DNA from: Patescibacteria group bacterium
GTDB taxonomy: Bacteria; Patescibacteriota; Minisyncoccia; Minisyncoccales; S141-161
Assembly: GCA_015491015.1 (NCBI GenBank)
Contig: WFWQ01000067.1
Span: 1-7,512 of the forward strand
Length of the DNA stretch: 7,512 nucleotides
Reading direction: 5' to 3'
In this document: positions 5,656 through 7,512 of the stretch, in pieces
How the letters are laid out: each line of letters opens with the position of its first letter
Position numbering within the stretch: position 1 is the stretch's first letter
The notes under the pieces: model-generated
The model's input: the letters and a program-made list of their open reading frames with translations, nothing else
Database searches by the model: none
Told to the model about the DNA's origin: nothing
Position numbers and translations under genes: made by a program

Positions 5656-6159
5656 ATGAAATATTCAAGTTTAACTAAAAAGTTCATCTTTCTGCCTTTA
5701 AATTTTGTAGTTTTAGGAGTTTTAGCGACTTTACTTTCTTCTCAGCTTAATTTATCTCAAGAGGAGTTAAAAGTAGAAAGATTTGAGGTTCCAGAATTCT
5801 TAACTTTAGAAGATAATACCCTTTTCCCTTACCAAGTTTTTCCTTCTAAAGAGGAAATTATTTACCAAAGGTTAAAAGTAATAGTTACAGGATACTCAAG
5901 TTCTATAGATGAAACAGATTCAACTCCTTTTATTACCGCTTCAGGAACCTATGTTAGAGAGGGGGTAGTAGCTAACAATCTTTTACCTTTTGGAACTAAA
6001 ATAAAGATTCCAGAACTCTTTGGGGAAAAGATCTTCGTAGTGGAAGATAGATTAAATCCTAAAAAGGGATATTATCATGTTGATGTTTGGTTTCCTTCTA
6101 AGGAGGAAGCTTTAAATTTTGGTGCTCACTTAACTTATATTGAAATTTTACCTGAATAA
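5656..6159 (+). CDS. 3D-domain protein, predicted cell-wall-acting (double-psi beta-barrel)
   Basis: 3D domains (named for three conserved Asp) share a double-psi beta-barrel with lytic transglycosylases such as MltA, and are found in exported proteins that act on peptidoglycan. This 167-residue protein has a basic N terminus and one hydrophobic helix (about residues 10-29), a signal peptide or membrane anchor with no lipobox. A linker of about 45 residues follows. The 3D domain covers about 74-165: VIVTGYSSS (75-83), TPFITASGTYV (90-100), VVANNLLPFGTKIKIP (104-119), VVEDRLNP (128-135), HVDVWF (141-146) and EALNFG (151-156). D131 and D143 are kept; the Asp of the usual AVDP segment is replaced by Asn (N107 or N108). 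The start is supported by AAGGAGG at 5640-5646. The catalytic role is inferred. The general form is familiar from Parcubacteria. Confidence 0.85.
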   Translation: MKYSSLTKKFIFLPLNFVVLGVLATLLSSQLNLSQEELKVERFEVPEFLTLEDNTLFPYQVFPSKEEIIYQRLKVIVTGYSSSIDETDSTPFITASGTYVREGVVANNLLPFGTKIKIPELFGEKIFVVEDRLNPKKGYYHVDVWFPSKEEALNFGAHLTYIEILPE

Positions 6160-6196
6160 AAATTAATCCGCCCTGCGGTAGCTAACCACAGGGCGG
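6160..6196 (-). terminator. Terminator hairpin of the orphan RNA
   Basis: CCGCCCTG (6168-6175) pairs perfectly with CAGGGCGG (6189-6196). Past a C-A mismatch, GGT/ACC add three pairs around loop AGCTA. On the minus strand the hairpin is followed by ATTAATTTTTATT, a T-rich tail that runs into the end of the 3D-domain gene. On the plus strand it is followed by TGAGGGG, so it is not a normal intrinsic terminator for that gene. Confidence 0.6.
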
Positions 6197-6319
6197 TGAG
6201 GGGAAATCCCCGAGGAACTCAGCTCCCAGCTAGCTATGAGGTGCGGGTCCAACACCTCAGGGCCCTTGAGCCTCCTTCCTCGAGGTTGACCCTCGGGCAC
6301 TTTGGCCCTTACCCCTCAA
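6160..6319 (-). ncRNA. Probable orphan structured RNA, family unknown
   Basis: This stretch has no convincing gene and is far richer in G+C than its surroundings, like the tRNA genes here. On the minus strand it has a TTGACA promoter immediately upstream and a terminator-like hairpin with a T-rich tail at its end. The body, 6197-6318, is closed by TGAGGGG/CCCCTCA (6312-6318 with 6197-6203). Inside are GGGCC/GGCCC (6304-6308 with 6260-6264), CCCGAGG/CCTCGAG around a 5-base loop (6291-6297 with 6279-6285), and TGAGGTG/CACCTCA around a 9-base loop (6237-6243 with 6253-6259). A competing fold pairs GTGC, GGGTC and CCTC with GAGG, GACCC and GCAC. It does not match SRP RNA, tmRNA, RNase P RNA or a riboswitch class as I know them. 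A 6S-like RNA cannot be excluded. Strand and limits are inferred. Confidence 0.55.
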
Positions 6320-6322
6320 GTA

Positions 6323-6353
6323 TTTATATTATTTACTTTACCCCAGATGTCAA
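6323..6353 (-). promoter_or_regulatory. Promoter of the orphan RNA
   Basis: On the minus strand a perfect TTGACA (6348-6353) is followed after 16 bp by TAATAT (6326-6331) or after 19 bp by TATAAA (6323-6328). Transcription would begin near 6315-6320, at the start of the G+C-rich structured region. It lies just past the terminator of the leftward gene, so it starts a separate unit. Confidence 0.6.
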
Positions 6354-6376
6354 ACTAAAAGGTGCAATCCAAAATA

Positions 6377-6411
6377 AAAGGCACCCTGATTTCAATTCCC
6401 AGGGTGCCTTT
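6377..6411 (-). terminator. Rho-independent terminator of the leftward hypothetical gene
   Basis: AAAGGCACCCTG (6377-6388) and CAGGGTGCCTTT (6400-6411) form a perfect 12-bp stem with an 11-base loop. On the minus strand the stem runs into TTTTATTTT, a classic terminator 31 bp after the stop of the 129-residue gene. Its T-rich stem end on the plus strand (CCTTTCTT) makes some bidirectional activity possible. Confidence 0.88.
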
Positions 6412-6412
6412 C

Positions 6413-6445
6413 TTAAGGCTTACTCCTATTTGCCTCCTTTGTCAT
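6413..6445 (-). CDS. Possible 10-codon micro-ORF coupled to the upstream gene
   Basis: An ATG at 6443-6445 overlaps the TGA of the 129-residue gene (ATGA overlap), has GGAGG at 6454-6458 eight bases before it, and encodes MTKEANRSKP before TAA at 6413-6415, directly ahead of the terminator. The SD lies in an arginine-rich tail (agg/cga codons), so it may be accidental. Nothing in the peptide suggests a function. Reported only because start spacing and overlap are those of translational coupling. Confidence 0.2.
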   Translation of the reverse strand: MTKEANRSKP

Positions 6446-6831
6446 TTTGATCGCCTCCTCGTTGGAATTGATGAGTGAGCTCGAATCTGATTTTTGAAGT
6501 TTTGAGCTACTAATTTCAGTAAAGTTCTTCTATCTGCGTCGATCTCTTTTCTAATTTCTTTTTCTATCTTCTCTAACCAAATTCTAGCTTCTTTGATTCT
6601 GGAAGGAGGAATTTTTACCTCAATCAAAAGTTTTAAGATTGTATTAGAATCGTAATATCCTGCTAAAGCATACTCTATACTAGCTTTTAAAGGATCCTTT
6701 TCTCTTGTTAACATTTCTGCTAATTCTCTCTCATCTGATTCAAAAATTATTCTGCCGTAAAGTTCAATCCTTCTTACCATCGCCCCTTCTTTTAGTTCTT
6801 TTAAAAGTCTATAGATAGATTTCTTTCTCAT
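6442..6831 (-). CDS. Hypothetical protein, 129 residues, charged and helical
   Basis: I do not recognise this family. The protein is rich in Arg, Lys and Glu, has no membrane segment and no signal peptide, and looks mostly alpha-helical. A basic N terminus is followed by RRIELYGRIIFESDERELAE (20-39). A compact middle region around EYALAGYYDSNTILKLLIEV (53-72) follows. A possible coiled or long helix, ARIWLEKIEKEIRKEIDADRRTL, spans about 82-104, and the tail is basic (RRRSK). Absence of Cys and His argues against a zinc site. The start is well supported by GAGGTG (6837-6842) five bases upstream. A terminator lies directly downstream, so it is a single-gene unit (apart from the doubtful micro-ORF). 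Its promoter is back to back with that of tRNA-Ser. A cytoplasmic, perhaps nucleic-acid-binding, role is only a guess from charge. Confidence 0.75.
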   Translation of the reverse strand: MRKKSIYRLLKELKEGAMVRRIELYGRIIFESDERELAEMLTREKDPLKASIEYALAGYYDSNTILKLLIEVKIPPSRIKEARIWLEKIEKEIRKEIDADRRTLLKLVAQNFKNQIRAHSSIPTRRRSK

Positions 6832-6863
6832 CTTATCACCTCTTTTATCAAAGTCCTAAGTTA

Positions 6864-6910
6864 ACTTTAAATTCTTTTTACTTGAAAGGCAAGACTAAAG
6901 TAAGTAAAAT
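6864..6910. promoter_or_regulatory. Back-to-back promoters of tRNA-Ser/Arg (+) and the hypothetical gene (-)
   Basis: Plus strand: TTGAAA (6882-6887), a 17-bp spacer and TAAAAT (6905-6910), giving a start near 6917, just before tRNA-Ser. Minus strand: a weaker TTGCCT (6887-6892), a 17-bp spacer and TAAAGT (6864-6869), giving a start near 6857. The -35 boxes touch. This repeats the arrangement seen between sodA and tRNA-Val. The plus promoter is convincing, the minus one tentative. Confidence 0.6.
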
Positions 6911-6922
6911 ATGCCTTAAGAG

Positions 6923-7010
6923 GGAGGAGTGTGCCGAATTGGTTAAGGCAACGGCCTGCTAAGCCGTACCCGCTTTATGCGGGTTGCGGGTTCGAGTCCC
7001 GCCTCCTCCG
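6923..7010 (+). tRNA. tRNA-Ser (anticodon GCU)
   Basis: The acceptor stem GGAGGAG (6923-6929) pairs with CTCCTCC (7003-7009). The discriminator G7010 is typical of serine tRNAs. The anticodon stem ACGGC (6951-6955) pairs with GCCGT (6963-6967) around loop CTGCTAA, with anticodon GCT at 6958-6960, reading AGC and AGU. The long variable arm ACCCGC/GCGGGT (6968-6984) has loop TTTAT. The T-arm is GCGGG-TTCGAGT-CCCGC. CCA is not encoded. Nine bases separate it from tRNA-Arg. Confidence 0.97.
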
Positions 7011-7019
7011 CAAATTTTT

Positions 7020-7090
7020 GCCCCTGTAGTTTAAAGGAAAAACACAGCCTTGCGGAGGCTGAGATCCAGGTTCGATTCCTGGCAGGGGCA
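7020..7090 (+). tRNA. tRNA-Arg (anticodon GCG)
   Basis: The acceptor stem GCCCCTG (7020-7026) pairs with CAGGGGC (7083-7089). The D-stem GTTT/AAAC (7029-7032 with 7040-7043) holds a loop with the conserved GG (7036-7037). The anticodon stem CAGCC (7045-7049) pairs with GGCTG (7057-7061) around loop TTGCGGA, with anticodon GCG at 7052-7054, reading CGC and CGU. The discriminator is A7090 and CCA is not encoded. Most bacteria read these codons with an ACG anticodon edited to inosine by TadA, so a genomic GCG is unusual. It is followed 11 bp later by a small membrane protein gene. Confidence 0.93.
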
Positions 7091-7101
7091 CTTAAATTTC
7101 T

Positions 7102-7326
7102 ATGGATCACCTAATTAAGATCTTAGAGTTGGCAGGATTTATTTTAGATTCCACTGGAAAACTGATGGTAGCTTATGCTGCTATAATGGTCCACCGCAGA
7201 TTTTGGCAAGAGCACAAAATTGATGAGTTTGTATTTAGGGCAATGAAAAGAGAGCAAGTAATTGGAATTACAGGAATAGTTTTCATAATTATAGGTTTTT
7301 TCCTTCAGCTTCCAGGAAAACTATAG
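7102..7326 (+). CDS. Small membrane protein, two predicted helices, function unknown
   Basis: The 74-residue product has two hydrophobic stretches, about residues 5-30 (ILELAGFILDSTGKLMVAYA, amphipathic to hydrophobic) and 52-69 (GITGIVFIIIGFFLQLPG). They are joined by a charged loop, HRRFWQEHKIDEFVFRAMKREQ (31-52), likely cytoplasmic. The family has no name I know, though similar small proteins occur in Patescibacteria. The ATG is 11 bp after the tRNA-Arg 3' end and has no SD. tRNA processing would leave a very short leader, so it is probably translated from the tRNA transcript or by a leaderless-like route. Balanced composition and a clear membrane pattern argue for a real gene. It converges on comF with a 3-bp gap. 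Confidence 0.75.
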   Translation: MDHLIKILELAGFILDSTGKLMVAYAAIMVHRRFWQEHKIDEFVFRAMKREQVIGITGIVFIIIGFFLQLPGKL

Positions 7327-7329
7327 GCT

Positions 7330-7512
7330 TTAATTTAAAAACTCTCGAGCTACCGTTATTCCAATTACTTTTTTAGCTTTGGCTAATTTTAACACTTTTG
7401 CAGATTCTTTAAGTGTAGTTCCTGTAGTATACACGTCGTCTATTAAGTAAATAGTTTTTCCTTTAACTAATTCAATATTTTCTACTGTAAAAGCATCTTT
7501 TAAGTTTAAGCG
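7330..7512 (-). CDS. comF: ComF-family phosphoribosyltransferase, C-terminal part
   Basis: Only the last 60 residues are inside the window; the N-terminal part, where ComF proteins carry a zinc-binding Cys cluster, lies to the right. The fragment begins RLNLKDAFTV, matching the R-x-x-N-x-x-x-AF segment that precedes the active site. The PRPP-binding loop IYLIDDVYTTGTTLKE follows at fragment residues 21-36, with the paired Asp (D25, D26) and the TTGTT turn, and it ends VIGITVARE near the C terminus. ComF is required for DNA uptake in naturally competent bacteria and is thought to handle imported DNA with PriA/DprA-like partners. Its exact reaction is uncertain. Other type I phosphoribosyltransferases share the loop, but the RLN-x-K-x-AF lead-in favours ComF. 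Confidence 0.88.
   Translation of the reverse strand, partial: RLNLKDAFTVENIELVKGKTIYLIDDVYTTGTTLKESAKVLKLAKAKKVIGITVAREFLN

Noticed and set aside
6255..6300. SRP RNA identity for the orphan RNA
   Set aside because: On the minus strand GGTCAACCTCGAGGAAGGA recalls the SRP apical domain, but the conserved CCGGAAGG tetraloop stem and the AGCAG internal loop are missing.
6196..6450. 84-codon plus-strand open frame across the G+C-rich stretch
   Set aside because: It has a low-complexity, Pro/Ser-rich product, no SD, and runs through the hairpins and across the terminator of the opposite gene. The RNA reading explains the base composition better.

Overview
The window is AT-rich bacterial DNA in which the RNA genes stand out as G+C-rich islands. 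It carries parts of two genes cut by the edges (tsaD on the left, comF on the right), five complete protein genes with a recognisable or partly recognisable product, one complete gene of unknown function, six tRNA genes and a probable orphan structured RNA. The style of TsaD (a charged insert after the GGVYPTLARREH segment), the 3D-domain protein (ETDSTPFITASGTYVREG) and the small two-helix membrane protein all recall Patescibacteria (CPR), most likely a Parcubacteria lineage. That assignment is from memory of the families, not from a search. The genes look like ordinary chromosomal housekeeping genes. I see no phage, integrase, transposase or CRISPR array.

Left part (1-4260): tsaD runs leftward off the window. 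A tRNA-Glu(UUC) reads rightward and is followed closely by a membrane glycosyltransferase of the GT2 processive type. That gene ends 2 bp from the end of a full-length recG on the opposite strand. recG has a good Shine-Dalgarno (SD) site and an extended -10 promoter.

Middle part (4237-5655): tRNA-Leu(CAA) sits between two arrays of degenerate 7-bp repeats that are inverted relative to each other. A manganese-type superoxide dismutase gene reads leftward. Its promoter is back to back with that of a tRNA-Val(UAC)/tRNA-Phe(GAA) pair, and the two -35 boxes form a 19-bp perfect palindrome. The two tRNAs are separated by a second heptad array of different sequence. Then come 212 bp without a gene, holding two hairpins, a strong promoter, and a perfect palindrome that would fold away the SD site of the next gene.

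Right part (5656-7512): a secreted or membrane-anchored 3D-domain protein (predicted cell-wall hydrolase fold) is followed by a G+C-rich stretch that reads best as a free-standing RNA on the minus strand, with its own TTGACA promoter and a terminator-like hairpin. A leftward 129-residue protein of unknown function ends in a strong terminator. A divergent promoter drives tRNA-Ser(GCU) and tRNA-Arg(GCG), followed 11 bp later by a small membrane protein. The C-terminal end of comF closes the window.

There is no operon with a common pathway here. The recurring design is tRNA genes used as promoter-proximal units, back to back with leftward genes, with two mRNAs starting directly behind a tRNA and lacking an SD. 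The points most worth following are the orphan RNA, the SD-sequestering palindrome, the heptad arrays, the unusual Arg anticodon and the single C encoded after the discriminator base in all six tRNAs.
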